Shown here piece by piece: positions 17,510 through 26,841 of a DNA stretch of 64,000 nucleotides. This stretch comes from Pseudomonas serbica (GTDB taxonomy: Bacteria; Pseudomonadota; Gammaproteobacteria; Pseudomonadales; Pseudomonadaceae). The stretch lies in assembly GCF_028823535.1 (NCBI RefSeq), contig NZ_JAQIYM010000011.1, positions 186,001-250,000 on the forward strand, read 5' to 3'. The notes below the pieces were generated by a model that made no database searches, had not been told where the DNA came from, and saw nothing but the letters and a program-made list of their open reading frames with translations. Numbering within the stretch: the stretch's first letter is position 1; each line of letters starts with the position of its first letter. The translations under genes and the position numbers were made by a program.

Positions 17510-18700
17510 ATGGCTCATGCACCGCAAATCAAAATTCCCGCTACTTACATGCGCGGCGGTACCAGCAAAGGCGTGTTCTTCAGCCTCAAGGATCTGCCGG
17601 AGTCGGCCCAGGTTCCAGGCCCGGCCCGCGATGCGCTGCTGTTGCGCGTGATCGGCAGCCCCGACCCGTACGACAAGCAGATCGACGGCATGGGCGGCGC
17701 GACGTCCAGCACCAGCAAAACCGTGATCCTGTCGAAAAGCGTCAAGGCCGATCATGACGTCGATTACCTCTTCGGCCAGGTGTCGATCGACAAGCCGTTC
17801 GTCGACTGGAGCGGCAACTGCGGCAACCTGACCGCAGCGGTCGGTTCGTTCGCCATCAGCAACGGCCTGGTGGACGCCAGCCGCATCCCGCACAACGGCA
17901 TTGCCGTGGTGCGCGTGTGGCAGGCCAACATCGGCAAGACCATCATCGCCCACGTGCCGATCACCAACGGTGAAGTGCAGGAAACCGGCGATTTCGAACT
18001 CGACGGCGTGACCTTCCCGGCGGCGGAAGTGCAGGTCGAATTCCTTGACCCGGCCGCGGAAGAAGAGGGCGGTGGCGGTTCGATGTTCCCGACCGGCAAC
18101 CTGGTCGATGATTTGGAAGTGCCTGGCGTCGGGACCCTCAAGGCAACCATGATCAACGCCGGTATCCCGACGATTTTCGTCAACGCCGAAGACATCGGCT
18201 ACAAGGGCACCGAGCTGCAAGGTGCGATCAACGGCGATCCGAAAGCATTGCTGATGTTTGAAACCATCCGCGCCTATGGCGCACTGCGCATGGGCCTGAT
18301 TTCCAACGTCGACGAAGCGGCCAAGCGCCAGCACACGCCGAAAGTGGCGTTCGTGGCCAAGCCGGCGGAGTACGTGTCTTCCAGCGGCAAGACGGTTGCG
18401 GCGGGCGATGTCGACCTGCTGGTGCGCGCACTGTCCATGGGCAAGCTGCACCACGCGATGATGGGCACCGCGGCGGTCGCCATCGGCACCGCGGCAGCGA
18501 TTTCCGGCACCTTGGTCAACCTTGCGGCGGGCGGTGTCGAACGCAATGCAGTGCGTTTCGGCCATCCGTCGGGCACCTTGCGCGTTGGCGCCGAAGCCAG
18601 CCAGGTCAACGGCGAATGGACCGTGAACAAGGCCATCATGAGCCGCAGTGCGCGGGTGCTGATGGAAGGTTACGTCCGGGTGCCAGGCGATTCGCTCTAA
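17510..18700 (+). CDS. prpF: 2-methylaconitate cis-trans isomerase
   Basis: A 396-aa protein of the PrpF/AcnD-accessory family with the diagnostic YMRGGTSKGVFF at 10-21 and later GNCGNLTAAVG. It isomerises the 2-methyl-trans-aconitate made by AcnD to the cis form that aconitase hydrates. AAGGAG lies 12 bases upstream of the ATG. Confidence 0.96.
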   Translation: MAHAPQIKIPATYMRGGTSKGVFFSLKDLPESAQVPGPARDALLLRVIGSPDPYDKQIDGMGGATSSTSKTVILSKSVKADHDVDYLFGQVSIDKPFVDWSGNCGNLTAAVGSFAISNGLVDASRIPHNGIAVVRVWQANIGKTIIAHVPITNGEVQETGDFELDGVTFPAAEVQVEFLDPAAEEEGGGGSMFPTGNLVDDLEVPGVGTLKATMINAGIPTIFVNAEDIGYKGTELQGAINGDPKALLMFETIRAYGALRMGLISNVDEAAKRQHTPKVAFVAKPAEYVSSSGKTVAAGDVDLLVRALSMGKLHHAMMGTAAVAIGTAAAISGTLVNLAAGGVERNAVRFGHPSGTLRVGAEASQVNGEWTVNKAIMSRSARVLMEGYVRVPGDSL

Positions 18701-18710
18701 CGACGCACCC

Positions 18711-18803
18711 CCTGCAGGAGCTGGCTTGCCAGCGAAGAGGCCGTCAAATTCAACATCATTGTTATCTGTGACACCGCTTTCGCTGGCAAGCCAGCTCCTA
18801 CAA
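18711..18803. repeat. REP pair between prpF and prpD
   Basis: GGAGCTGGCTTGCCAGCGAA and its exact inverse TTCGCTGGCAAGCCAGCTCC are separated by about 40 bp, the second copy ending just before the prpD ribosome site. Confidence 0.85.
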
Positions 18804-18815
18804 GGTGAATCGAAC

Positions 18816-20300
18816 ATGAGCGCCAACGTCGACCTCAACAACCGCCCCGACTACGACCAGGTCCTGCAGGACATTGCCGATTACGTCCTGAGCTACAAGA
18901 TCGAGTCCCGGGAAGCCCTCGATACCGCCCGCAACTGCCTGATGGACACCCTCGGCTGCGGCCTGCTGGCCCTGCGGTTTCCGGAATGTACCAAGCACCT
19001 GGGGCCCATGGTCGAAGGCACCGTCGTCCCGTTCGGCGCCCGCGTGCCCGGCACCAGCTATCGGCTGGATCCAGTCAAGGCGGCCTGGGACATCGGCTGT
19101 ATCGTGCGCTGGCTCGACTACAACGACACCTGGCTTGCGGCCGAATGGGGCCATCCGTCGGATAACCTCGGTGGCATTCTCGCGGTGGCTGACCACCTGT
19201 CGCAAAAGCGTTCGGCCAACGGCGAAGCGCCGTTGACCCTTCGCACGGTGCTTGAAGCGATGATCATGGCCCATGAGATCCAGGGTGTGATCGCGTTGGA
19301 AAACTCGTTCAACCGTGTCGGCCTCGATCACGTCATCCTGGTTAAAGTCGCCTCCACGGCAGTCACCGCCAAACTCATGGGCGCCAATCGCGAGCAGTTG
19401 CTCTCGGCCTTGTCCCATGCGTTCGCTGATGGCCAGGCCTTGCGCACCTATCGCCACGCGCCAAATGCCGGCTCGCGCAAATCCTGGGCGGCGGGCGATG
19501 CGTCCAGTCGAGGTGTGCGCCTGGCAGACATCGCCCTGCGCGGCGAGATGGGCATTCCGGGTGTGTTGAGTGCCAGGCAGTGGGGCTTTTACGACGTACT
19601 GTTCAGCCACACCAACAGCGATCTGGCACTCAAGCCCGAGGATAAAAGGACATTCAGTTTTTCCCGACCGTACGGCAGCTATGTGATGGAAAACGTGCTG
19701 TTCAAGATCAGTTTTCCTGCCGAGTTCCACGCGCAAACGGCCTGTGAAGCAGCGGTCACCTTGCACCCGCAGGTGCGCAATCGCCTGCATGAAATCGACC
19801 GGATCGTCATCACCACGCAGCAATCGGCGATCCGCATCATTTCCAAGGTTGGCCCGTTGGCCAACGCCGCTGACCGCGATCACTGCATCCAGTACATGAC
19901 CGCTGTGCCGCTGGCTTTCGGCAATCTGGTGGCCGAGCACTACGAAGATGATTTTCACAAGGCGCATCCGATCATCGATGTGCTGCGCAACAAGATGACC
20001 GTTGTCGAAGATCCGCGTTTCACCCGCGAATACCTGGAAGCCGACAAACGCTCGATCGCCAATGCGATCCAGGTGTTTTTCAAGGATGGGTCGAGCACCG
20101 AAAACGTGGTGGTGGAATATCCGATTGGTCATCGTCGGCGTCGTGCCGAGGGCATTCCATTGTTGGAGGACAAGTTCAGGGCGAACTTGCTGACACGATT
20201 CACCCGTCAGCGTAGCGAGGAGATTTTTGCGTTGTGCAAGGATCAGCAGAGGCTTGAGGCGACACCGGTGAACCGGTTTATGGATTTGTTTGTGATCTAG
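18816..20300 (+). CDS. prpD: 2-methylcitrate dehydratase
   Basis: A 494-aa MmgE/PrpD-family enzyme (GCIVRWLDYNDTW; SAALSHAFADGQALRTYRHAPN-type region; HAQTACEAAV) that dehydrates 2-methylcitrate to 2-methyl-cis-aconitate without an iron-sulfur cluster. The ATG at 18816 gives the typical N-terminus MSANVDLNNRPDYDQVL; the frame is open further upstream only through the REP element. It ends the prp cluster, so both the AcnD/PrpF route and the PrpD route are encoded together. Confidence 0.95.
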   Translation: MSANVDLNNRPDYDQVLQDIADYVLSYKIESREALDTARNCLMDTLGCGLLALRFPECTKHLGPMVEGTVVPFGARVPGTSYRLDPVKAAWDIGCIVRWLDYNDTWLAAEWGHPSDNLGGILAVADHLSQKRSANGEAPLTLRTVLEAMIMAHEIQGVIALENSFNRVGLDHVILVKVASTAVTAKLMGANREQLLSALSHAFADGQALRTYRHAPNAGSRKSWAAGDASSRGVRLADIALRGEMGIPGVLSARQWGFYDVLFSHTNSDLALKPEDKRTFSFSRPYGSYVMENVLFKISFPAEFHAQTACEAAVTLHPQVRNRLHEIDRIVITTQQSAIRIISKVGPLANAADRDHCIQYMTAVPLAFGNLVAEHYEDDFHKAHPIIDVLRNKMTVVEDPRFTREYLEADKRSIANAIQVFFKDGSSTENVVVEYPIGHRRRRAEGIPLLEDKFRANLLTRFTRQRSEEIFALCKDQQRLEATPVNRFMDLFVI

Positions 20301-20317
20301 GAGACCGCGTTATCGTT

Positions 20318-20391
20318 CTTCGCGAGCAAGCCCGCTCCCACAGATCGTGCGATCACTGGAGATCCAGTGTGGGAGCGGGCTTGCTCGCGAA
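20318..20391. repeat. REP pair between convergent prpD and ppsR
   Basis: TTCGCGAGCAAGCCCGCTCCCAC and its exact inverse GTGGGAGCGGGCTTGCTCGC flank a short internal palindrome-rich loop. Confidence 0.87.
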
Positions 20392-20415
20392 GGCGGCGGG
20401 GCAGGCGCTGTAAAT

Positions 20416-21234
20416 CTACTTGAAGCGCCGCTCGACGCCTTTTTCCACCAAGATCTTCGCGGAAATCTCTTCCACGGAAAAATGCGTGGAGTTGATGTTC
20501 GGAATGTTCTCGCGGCGGAACAGGTTTTCCACTTCGCGCACTTCGAACTCGCACTGGGCGTAGCTCGAGTAGCGGCTGTTGGGCTTGCGCTCGTTGCGGA
20601 TCGCGGTGAGGCGGTCCGGGTCGATGGTCAAGCCGAACAGCTTGTGCTGGTGGGCACGCAGGGCGCTTGGCAGTTGCAGGCGCTCCATGTCGTCTTCGGT
20701 CAGCGGGTAGTTGGCCGCGCGAATGCCGAATTGCATGGCCATGTACAGGCAGGTCGGGGTCTTGCCGCAGCGCGAGACGCCCACCAGGATCAGGTCGGCC
20801 TTGTCGTAATAGTGCGTGCGGGCACCGTCGTCGTTGTCGAGAGCGAAGTTCACCGCCTCGATACGCTCCATGTAATTGGTGTTGGCCCCGATGGAGTGGG
20901 ATTTGCCCACGGTATAGGAAGAATGCTCGGTCAGTTCCTGTTCAAGGGGCGCCAGGAAGGTCGAGAAAATGTCGATCATGAAACCATTGGAAGTCGCGAG
21001 GATCTCACGAATGTCCTGATTGACGATGGTATCGAAGATAATCGGACGGAAACCGTCGGTTTCGGCGGCTTTGTTGATTTGTTGTACCATGGCCCGCGCT
21101 TTGTCCACGTTGTCGATGTACGGCCGCGTGACTTTGCTGAAGGTAATGTTTTCGAACTGCGCCAAAAGGCTTTGGCCGAGGGTTTCGGCGGTAATGCCCG
21201 TGCCATCGGAGATAAAGAAAGCAGATCGTTTCAT
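20416..21234 (-). CDS. ppsR: PEP synthetase regulatory protein (kinase/pyrophosphorylase)
   Basis: A 272-aa DUF299/PPRP-family protein. The P-loop VGVSRCGKTPTCLYMAM is the family signature. The protein phosphorylates and dephosphorylates a threonine next to the catalytic histidine of PpsA and so switches that enzyme off and on. The ATG at 21234 gives MKRSAFFISDGTGITAE. It is divergent from ppsA with about 175 bp between them, so enzyme and regulator are paired. Confidence 0.95.
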   Translation of the reverse strand: MKRSAFFISDGTGITAETLGQSLLAQFENITFSKVTRPYIDNVDKARAMVQQINKAAETDGFRPIIFDTIVNQDIREILATSNGFMIDIFSTFLAPLEQELTEHSSYTVGKSHSIGANTNYMERIEAVNFALDNDDGARTHYYDKADLILVGVSRCGKTPTCLYMAMQFGIRAANYPLTEDDMERLQLPSALRAHQHKLFGLTIDPDRLTAIRNERKPNSRYSSYAQCEFEVREVENLFRRENIPNINSTHFSVEEISAKILVEKGVERRFK

Positions 21235-21408
21235 TTGCACCTTGGGCCTTAAGCTAGTAACGAATCTTGGATATGATAGGCGCGATTTGCCGGCCGCCAA
21301 TGGCCCGCATTCTCACTTATTTTCCAGGTCCAGGCCATACAACTGGCAAACGCTCCCTTGAGCCGCCGGTTTCTGAGCTTTTCCAACACAGTTAGTGGAG
21401 AGATCACC

Positions 21409-23784
21409 TTGGTAGAGTACGTAGTTTCCCTCGACAAGCTCGGCAAAGACGACGTTGAGCACGTGGGGGGCAAGAACGCATCCCTGGGCGAGATGATCAG
21501 CAATCTTGCGGGTGCCGGTGTATCGGTGCCCGGTGGCTTCGCCACGACCGCTCAGGCATATCGTGATTTCCTCGAGCTGAGCGGCCTGAACCAGCAGATT
21601 CATGACGCCCTGGATGCCCTGGACGTCGACGACGTGAATGCCCTGGCCAAGACCGGTGCCCAGATCCGCCAATGGATCATGGAAGCCGAGTTCCCGGAAA
21701 AACTGAATGCCGAGATCCGTACCGCGTTCGCCACGCTGTCCGCCGGCAACCCTGACATGGCCGTGGCCGTGCGCTCTTCCGCTACTGCCGAAGACCTGCC
21801 GGATGCTTCCTTCGCCGGCCAGCAGGAAACCTTCCTGAACATCCGTGGTGTCGAAAACGTCATTCGCGCCGCCAAAGAGGTGTTCGCTTCCCTTTTCAAC
21901 GACCGCGCCATTTCCTACCGCGTGCACCAGGGCTTCGACCACAAGCTGGTCGCCCTGTCGGCTGGCGTGCAGCGCATGGTCCGCTCCGAGACCGGCACTG
22001 CCGGCGTGATGTTCACCCTCGACACCGAGTCGGGCTTCCGTGACGTGGTGTTCATCACCGGCGCCTACGGCCTGGGTGAAACCGTCGTACAAGGCGCGGT
22101 GAACCCGGATGAGTTCTACGTCCACAAGGGCACCCTGGCTGCCGGTCGTCCGGCGATCCTGCGCCGCAACCTGGGCAGCAAGGCCATCAAGATGATCTAC
22201 GGCGACGAGGCCAAGGCCGGTCGTTCGGTCAAGACCGTCGACGTCGACAAGGCCGATCGCGCGCGTTTCTGCCTGACCGACGCCGAAGTCAGCGAGCTGG
22301 CCAAGCGGGCGATGATCATCGAGAAGCACTACAAGTGCCCGATGGACATCGAATGGGCCAAGGACGGTGACGACGGCAAGCTGTACATCGTGCAGGCCCG
22401 TCCGGAAACCGTTAAGAGCCGTACCCAGGCCAACGTCATGGAACGTTACCTGTTGAAGGAAACCGGCACCGTGCTGGTTGAAGGCCGTGCCATTGGCCAG
22501 CGTATCGGCGCCGGCAAGGTTCGCATCATCAAGGACGTGTCCGAGATGGACAAGGTCCAGCCAGGCGACGTATTGGTGTCGGACATGACCGACCCGGATT
22601 GGGAACCGGTCATGAAGCGCGCCAGCGCCATTGTCACCAACCGCGGTGGTCGTACCTGCCACGCGGCGATCATCGCTCGCGAGCTGGGCATCCCGGCCGT
22701 GGTCGGTTGCGGCAACGCCACCCAGCTGTTGAAAGACGGCCAGGGCGTGACCGTTTCCTGCGCTGAAGGCGACACCGGTTTCATCTTCGAAGGCGAACTG
22801 GGCTTCGACATCAAGAAGAACTCCGTGGACGCCATGCCGGACCTGCCGTTCAAGATCATGATGAACGTCGGCAACCCGGACCGCGCCTTCGACTTCGCGC
22901 AGTTGCCGAACGCCGGTGTGGGCCTGGCCCGCCTCGAGTTCATCATCAACCGCATGATCGGCGTGCACCCCAAGGCGCTGCTGAACTACGACGGCCTGCC
23001 GCAGGACATCAAGGAAAGCGTCGACAAGCGCATCGCCGGTTACAGCGATCCGGTCGACTTCTATGTCGACAAACTGGTCGAAGGCATCAGCACCCTGGCT
23101 GCAGCGTTCACGCCGAAAAAAGTCATCGTGCGCCTGTCGGACTTCAAGTCCAATGAATACGCCAACCTGATCGGCGGCAAGCTCTACGAGCCGGAAGAAG
23201 AGAACCCGATGCTGGGCTTCCGCGGTGCTTCGCGTTATATCAGCGAATCGTTCCGTGACTGCTTCGAACTCGAGTGCCGTGCCCTCAAGCGCGTGCGCAA
23301 CGAGATGGGCCTGACCAACGTCGAAATCATGGTGCCGTTCGTCCGTACCCTGGGCGAAGCCAGCCAGGTGATCGATCTGCTGGCCGAAAACGGCCTGGCG
23401 CGTGGTGACAACGGCCTGCGCATCATCATGATGTGCGAACTGCCGTCCAACGCGATCCTGGCGGAAGAGTTCCTCGAGTTCTTCGACGGGTTCTCCATCG
23501 GCTCCAACGACCTGACCCAGCTCACCCTGGGCCTGGATCGTGACTCCGGAATCATCGCGCACCTGTTCGACGAGCGTAACCCGGCGGTCAAGAAGCTGCT
23601 GGCCAACGCCATTGCCGCCTGCAACAAGGCTGGCAAGTACATCGGCATCTGCGGCCAGGGCCCTTCGGACCACCCGGACCTGGCCAAGTGGCTGATGGAA
23701 CAGGGCATCGAAAGCGTTTCGCTGAACCCTGATTCCGTACTCGAAACCTGGTTCTTCCTGGCGGAAGGTCAAGCGCAGGCTTGA
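21409..23784 (+). CDS. ppsA: Phosphoenolpyruvate synthase
   Basis: A 791-aa enzyme that makes PEP from pyruvate and ATP for gluconeogenesis. The start is a TTG at 21409 with GGAGAG just upstream, giving M-VEYVVSLDKLGKDD. An N-terminal ATP-binding domain is followed by the swivelling phosphohistidine domain GGRTCHAAIIARELG and a C-terminal PEP/pyruvate barrel ending in CGQGPSDHPDLAKWL. The threonine before the catalytic histidine (here RTCH) is the PpsR target. Two terminator hairpins follow. Confidence 0.96.
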   Translation: MVEYVVSLDKLGKDDVEHVGGKNASLGEMISNLAGAGVSVPGGFATTAQAYRDFLELSGLNQQIHDALDALDVDDVNALAKTGAQIRQWIMEAEFPEKLNAEIRTAFATLSAGNPDMAVAVRSSATAEDLPDASFAGQQETFLNIRGVENVIRAAKEVFASLFNDRAISYRVHQGFDHKLVALSAGVQRMVRSETGTAGVMFTLDTESGFRDVVFITGAYGLGETVVQGAVNPDEFYVHKGTLAAGRPAILRRNLGSKAIKMIYGDEAKAGRSVKTVDVDKADRARFCLTDAEVSELAKRAMIIEKHYKCPMDIEWAKDGDDGKLYIVQARPETVKSRTQANVMERYLLKETGTVLVEGRAIGQRIGAGKVRIIKDVSEMDKVQPGDVLVSDMTDPDWEPVMKRASAIVTNRGGRTCHAAIIARELGIPAVVGCGNATQLLKDGQGVTVSCAEGDTGFIFEGELGFDIKKNSVDAMPDLPFKIMMNVGNPDRAFDFAQLPNAGVGLARLEFIINRMIGVHPKALLNYDGLPQDIKESVDKRIAGYSDPVDFYVDKLVEGISTLAAAFTPKKVIVRLSDFKSNEYANLIGGKLYEPEEENPMLGFRGASRYISESFRDCFELECRALKRVRNEMGLTNVEIMVPFVRTLGEASQVIDLLAENGLARGDNGLRIIMMCELPSNAILAEEFLEFFDGFSIGSNDLTQLTLGLDRDSGIIAHLFDERNPAVKKLLANAIAACNKAGKYIGICGQGPSDHPDLAKWLMEQGIESVSLNPDSVLETWFFLAEGQAQA

Positions 23785-23794
23785 GGGTGTGAAC

Positions 23795-23824
23795 GGGCCG
23801 TTCCCTAGGGGGCGGCCTTTTTTG
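23795..23824 (+). terminator. Rho-independent terminator of ppsA
   Basis: GGCCG-TT-CCCTAGGG-GG-CGGCC forms a stem followed directly by TTTTTT. Confidence 0.85.
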
Positions 23825-23835
23825 AGATTCAAGTA

Positions 23836-23866
23836 GGGCGGGCTCCTCTGGATGCCGCCCTTTTTT
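23836..23866 (+). terminator. Second terminator-like hairpin after ppsA
   Basis: GGGCGG and CCGCCC pair across a 13-base loop, followed by TTTTTT. It ends 12 bp before the hydrolase ATG. Confidence 0.65.
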
Positions 23867-23878
23867 GTGCAAGAGATT

Positions 23879-24868
23879 ATGCAAAGCAGCAGCAACCTGT
23901 TTCCTGTCGCTCTGATCAGCGCCGAGCGGCGCGACGATCTGAGCGAAGATGTCTACCGGTTGAAACCCGGTAACAGCCCCGACGGCACCGTAGAAGTGGC
24001 GGTGACGCGCCTCGGCATGGCTGATGAGTCGGTATCCCGTGGCGTGCCGGTGATCCTGTTGCACGGCAGTTTTTCCAATCGACGTTTCTGGTTCTCCCCC
24101 AAGGGGCTGGGCCTGGGTGCCTATCTGGCGCGCCTGGGGTTCGATGTCTGGATCGCCGAAATGCGCGGTCACGGCCTGTCCCAGCGCAACCAGAACTATC
24201 GCAAGAACCGTGTTGCCGACTATGCGCGATACGATCTGCCGGCCATTGGCGCGTTCGTGCGCGAGCAAAGCGGCCAGGTCCCGCACTGGATCGGCCACTC
24301 GCTGGGCGGCATTACCCTGGCGGCCGCGCTGGGGGGCGAATACATTGGCGAGCCCGTGGTCGCTTCCGCGGCATTCTTTGGCACGCAAGTCAGCCGCACC
24401 TACTGGCCGCTGAAGTTTCCGCCGGTGGAATGGAGCGGTCGTTTCATCCTCAAGCGTTTTGCCCAGCTGTCCGGTTCACGGCTCAAGCGTGGCCCGGAGG
24501 ACGAGCCGATCGGCCTGGCCCTGGAAAGCATGCGCTGGTACGGCCTGTTCGGGCGCTTTGGCGATGCTGACAAAGATTGGTGGGCGGGCTTGGCCGAGGT
24601 CAAGGTGCCGGTGCTGGCGGTGAGCGCCGTGGGCGATCATCAGGACCCGGCCTGGGCGTGCCGCAAGTTGTTCGATCAGCTGGGTTCCGAGCACAAGCAA
24701 TTCATTAACCTTGGACGCGAGCAGGGTTTTGCCGATAATTTCGGCCATGTGGAAATGCTGGTCAGCAAAGCCGCCCAGGTTGAGGTCTGGCCCCTGGTGG
24801 CACGCTGGTTGACGGATCAACACACGCCGTTGCTCGGTGATCAAGCGGATCTGGCCACGGCGATCTAA
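23879..24868 (+). CDS. Alpha/beta-hydrolase fold protein (esterase/lipase-like)
   Basis: A 329-aa hydrolase. LLHGSFSNRRFW provides the oxyanion region, IGHSLGGI the nucleophile elbow (Ser), and FGHVEMLV the catalytic His. An earlier ATG at 23852 lies inside the terminator hairpin, so the ATG at 23879, preceded by AAGAGA, is preferred. No signal peptide is visible. It lies between ppsA and rraA, as in other pseudomonads. The substrate is unknown. Confidence 0.88.
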   Translation: MQSSSNLFPVALISAERRDDLSEDVYRLKPGNSPDGTVEVAVTRLGMADESVSRGVPVILLHGSFSNRRFWFSPKGLGLGAYLARLGFDVWIAEMRGHGLSQRNQNYRKNRVADYARYDLPAIGAFVREQSGQVPHWIGHSLGGITLAAALGGEYIGEPVVASAAFFGTQVSRTYWPLKFPPVEWSGRFILKRFAQLSGSRLKRGPEDEPIGLALESMRWYGLFGRFGDADKDWWAGLAEVKVPVLAVSAVGDHQDPAWACRKLFDQLGSEHKQFINLGREQGFADNFGHVEMLVSKAAQVEVWPLVARWLTDQHTPLLGDQADLATAI

Positions 24869-25005
24869 GCTGGACGCTCTATCAAGGGCATTTCGCTCTG
24901 GTCGGCTTGCGGCTAAGATATGACGCATTGAGCTGTTCTGGTCATTTTCGATGACTGAGTCAGTAGTGATGTTCGTGCTTTCTTCCTCTTTACAGGAGTT
25001 TCTCG

Positions 25006-25497
25006 ATGAACCATTACCTCACGCCTGACCTGTGCGACGCCTACCCGGAGTTAGTGCAGGTGCTGGAACCGATGTTCAGCAATTTCGGTGGCCGGGACTC
25101 CTTCGGCGGCGAAATCGTGACCATCAAGTGCTTCGAAGACAACTCGCTGGTAAAGGAGCAGGCCGAGCTCAAGGGTAATGGCAAAGTGCTGGTGGTCGAC
25201 GGCGGTGGCTCCCTGCGCCGAGCGCTGCTGGGCGATATGATCGCCGAGAAAGCTGCAAAAAATGGTTGGGAAGGGCTGGTGATCTACGGTTGCATCCGTG
25301 ACGTCGACGTCATCGCGCAAACCGACCTGGGGGTTCAGGCACTGGCCAGCCACCCGATGAAAACCGACAAGCGCGGGCTTGGCGACCTGAACGTTGCCGT
25401 GACCTTCGCCGGCGTGACCTTTCATCCAGGTCACTACATCTATGCGGATAACAATGGCGTGATCATCTCGCCCAGCCCGCTGAAAATGCCTGAGTAA
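25006..25497 (+). CDS. rraA: RraA-family protein (ribonuclease E activity regulator / HMG aldolase fold)
   Basis: A 163-aa protein. The family core DGGGSLRRALLGDMIAE and GWEGLVIYGCIRDVDVI is intact, as is KRGLGDLNVAV-type sequence near residue 125. In enterobacteria RraA binds and inhibits RNase E; related proteins are class II aldolases (4-hydroxy-4-methyl-2-oxoglutarate aldolase), so either activity is possible. CAGGAG lies at good distance before the ATG. Confidence 0.92.
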   Translation: MNHYLTPDLCDAYPELVQVLEPMFSNFGGRDSFGGEIVTIKCFEDNSLVKEQAELKGNGKVLVVDGGGSLRRALLGDMIAEKAAKNGWEGLVIYGCIRDVDVIAQTDLGVQALASHPMKTDKRGLGDLNVAVTFAGVTFHPGHYIYADNNGVIISPSPLKMPE

Positions 25498-25525
25498 GCT
25501 GTAGCCGACTTTTTTGAAGAATGGG

Positions 25526-26527
25526 ATGCGGATGTTCGAGGAAGAAAACGCGCAGTGGGGGCTGGTACATGCCCTGGTGCTGGACGGAAAAGGCGGTGCG
25601 CGTTCGATAGCCCGGACAGAACTCGACGAATTGCAGCTGCAGGCTCACGAAAGCCTGTGGCTGCACTGGGATCGCAGTCACCCGCAAACCCAGACCTGGC
25701 TGCGCAAGTCCAGTGGCCTGAGTGAGTTCAGCTGCGACCTCCTGCTTGAAGAAAACACCCGTCCGCGCCTCCTGCAGCTTTCGGACAGCGAACTGCTGCT
25801 GTTTCTGCGTGGGGTAAACCTCAATCCGGGGGCCGAGCCTGAAGACATGGTCTCGGTGCGGATCTTCGGCTCCGCCCAGCGGGTGATATCCCTGCGGCTA
25901 CGTCCGTTGCGCGCCACCGAAGAATTACTGGTGCAACTGGAGGAGGGCAAGGGGCCGAAAACTGCCTCCGAACTCATTCTCTACATGGCTCAGTACCTCA
26001 CCAACAAGGTGCAGGATCTGGTCAGTTGCCTCTCGGAAGTGGTCGATGAGGAAGAAGAAAAGCTGGATTCCGACGAACGGTATACGCCCGAGCACGGGGC
26101 TGTTTTACAGATCCGTCGTCGGGCGGCTGCGTTGAAGCGTTTCCTCGCTCCGCAGCGGGATATCTTTGGTCAACTGACGCGGATCAAGCTGCCCTGGTTC
26201 GTCGAGGACGATGGCGATTACTGGAACGAATTGAACAACAGCCTGACCCGTTATCTGGAAGAGCTTGAGTTGACGCGGGAGCGCGTGGGGCTGGTCCTGG
26301 AGGCTGAAGACCGACGGTTGAGCGTGCGCATGAACCGTACGATGTATCGCTTCGGCATCATCACCGGGATTTTTTTGCCGATGAGTTTTCTGACCGGCCT
26401 TCTGGGGATCAACGTTGGAGGCATTCCTTTTTCACAAAGCCCCTACGGCTTCCTCGTCGCCTGCCTGCTGATGCTCTCGGTGGCGCTGGGGCAGTGGTGG
26501 TTATTCCGACGTTTGCGCTGGGTTTGA
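25526..26527 (+). CDS. cmaX: CorA/ZntB-family divalent cation transporter CmaX
   Basis: A 333-aa 2-TM GxN transporter. The long cytosolic N-terminal domain ends in two C-terminal membrane helices (GIITGIFLPMSFLTGLLG and YGFLVACLLMLSVALG) with the pore signature GINVGGIP between them, as in ZntB rather than the GMN of CorA. The start is uncertain between ATG 25526 and ATG 25532; an upstream TTG at 25514 is also in frame. The next genes are crfX, cmpX, sigX and oprF, which matches the Pseudomonas locus. Confidence 0.88.
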   Translation: MRMFEEENAQWGLVHALVLDGKGGARSIARTELDELQLQAHESLWLHWDRSHPQTQTWLRKSSGLSEFSCDLLLEENTRPRLLQLSDSELLLFLRGVNLNPGAEPEDMVSVRIFGSAQRVISLRLRPLRATEELLVQLEEGKGPKTASELILYMAQYLTNKVQDLVSCLSEVVDEEEEKLDSDERYTPEHGAVLQIRRRAAALKRFLAPQRDIFGQLTRIKLPWFVEDDGDYWNELNNSLTRYLEELELTRERVGLVLEAEDRRLSVRMNRTMYRFGIITGIFLPMSFLTGLLGINVGGIPFSQSPYGFLVACLLMLSVALGQWWLFRRLRWV

Positions 26528-26590
26528 AAATGCGCCATGTGACCCGAGCAAATTTGATCGCGTCTTTCACAGACATCACGAGAGGTGCGT

Positions 26591-26839
26591 ATGCACGATC
26601 CGTTTGAACAGTCTTTGCGCGACATGCTCAAGGCATCACCGTCCACCCGGGACGACGATGCGTGCCTGGGACGTGTCCTGAAAACCGCCAATCGCCAGGT
26701 GGGTGCCGGTGATTTGTTCAGCCTGCTGGGCCGCTGGTTGCCCGCCCTGATGATCGCCCTCAATAGCGGTTCGGCCCATGTCTCGCCGGTCTCCCGTCTT
26801 CGTAAACCTACCGCCCGCACTGCTGATAAGGCTGATTGA
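26591..26839 (+). CDS. crfX: CrfX, small conserved protein of the sigX locus
   Basis: An 82-aa protein, mostly polar (MHDPFEQSLRDMLKASPSTRDDDACLG) with one short hydrophobic stretch (LFSLLGRWLPALMIAL). The ATG at 26591 has GAGAGG upstream; a GTG two codons earlier overlaps that site. Assignment as CrfX rests on size and on the position between cmaX and cmpX; the biochemical role is not known. The stop lies two bases before the cmpX start. Confidence 0.82.
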   Translation: MHDPFEQSLRDMLKASPSTRDDDACLGRVLKTANRQVGAGDLFSLLGRWLPALMIALNSGSAHVSPVSRLRKPTARTADKAD

Positions 26840-26841
26840 AT

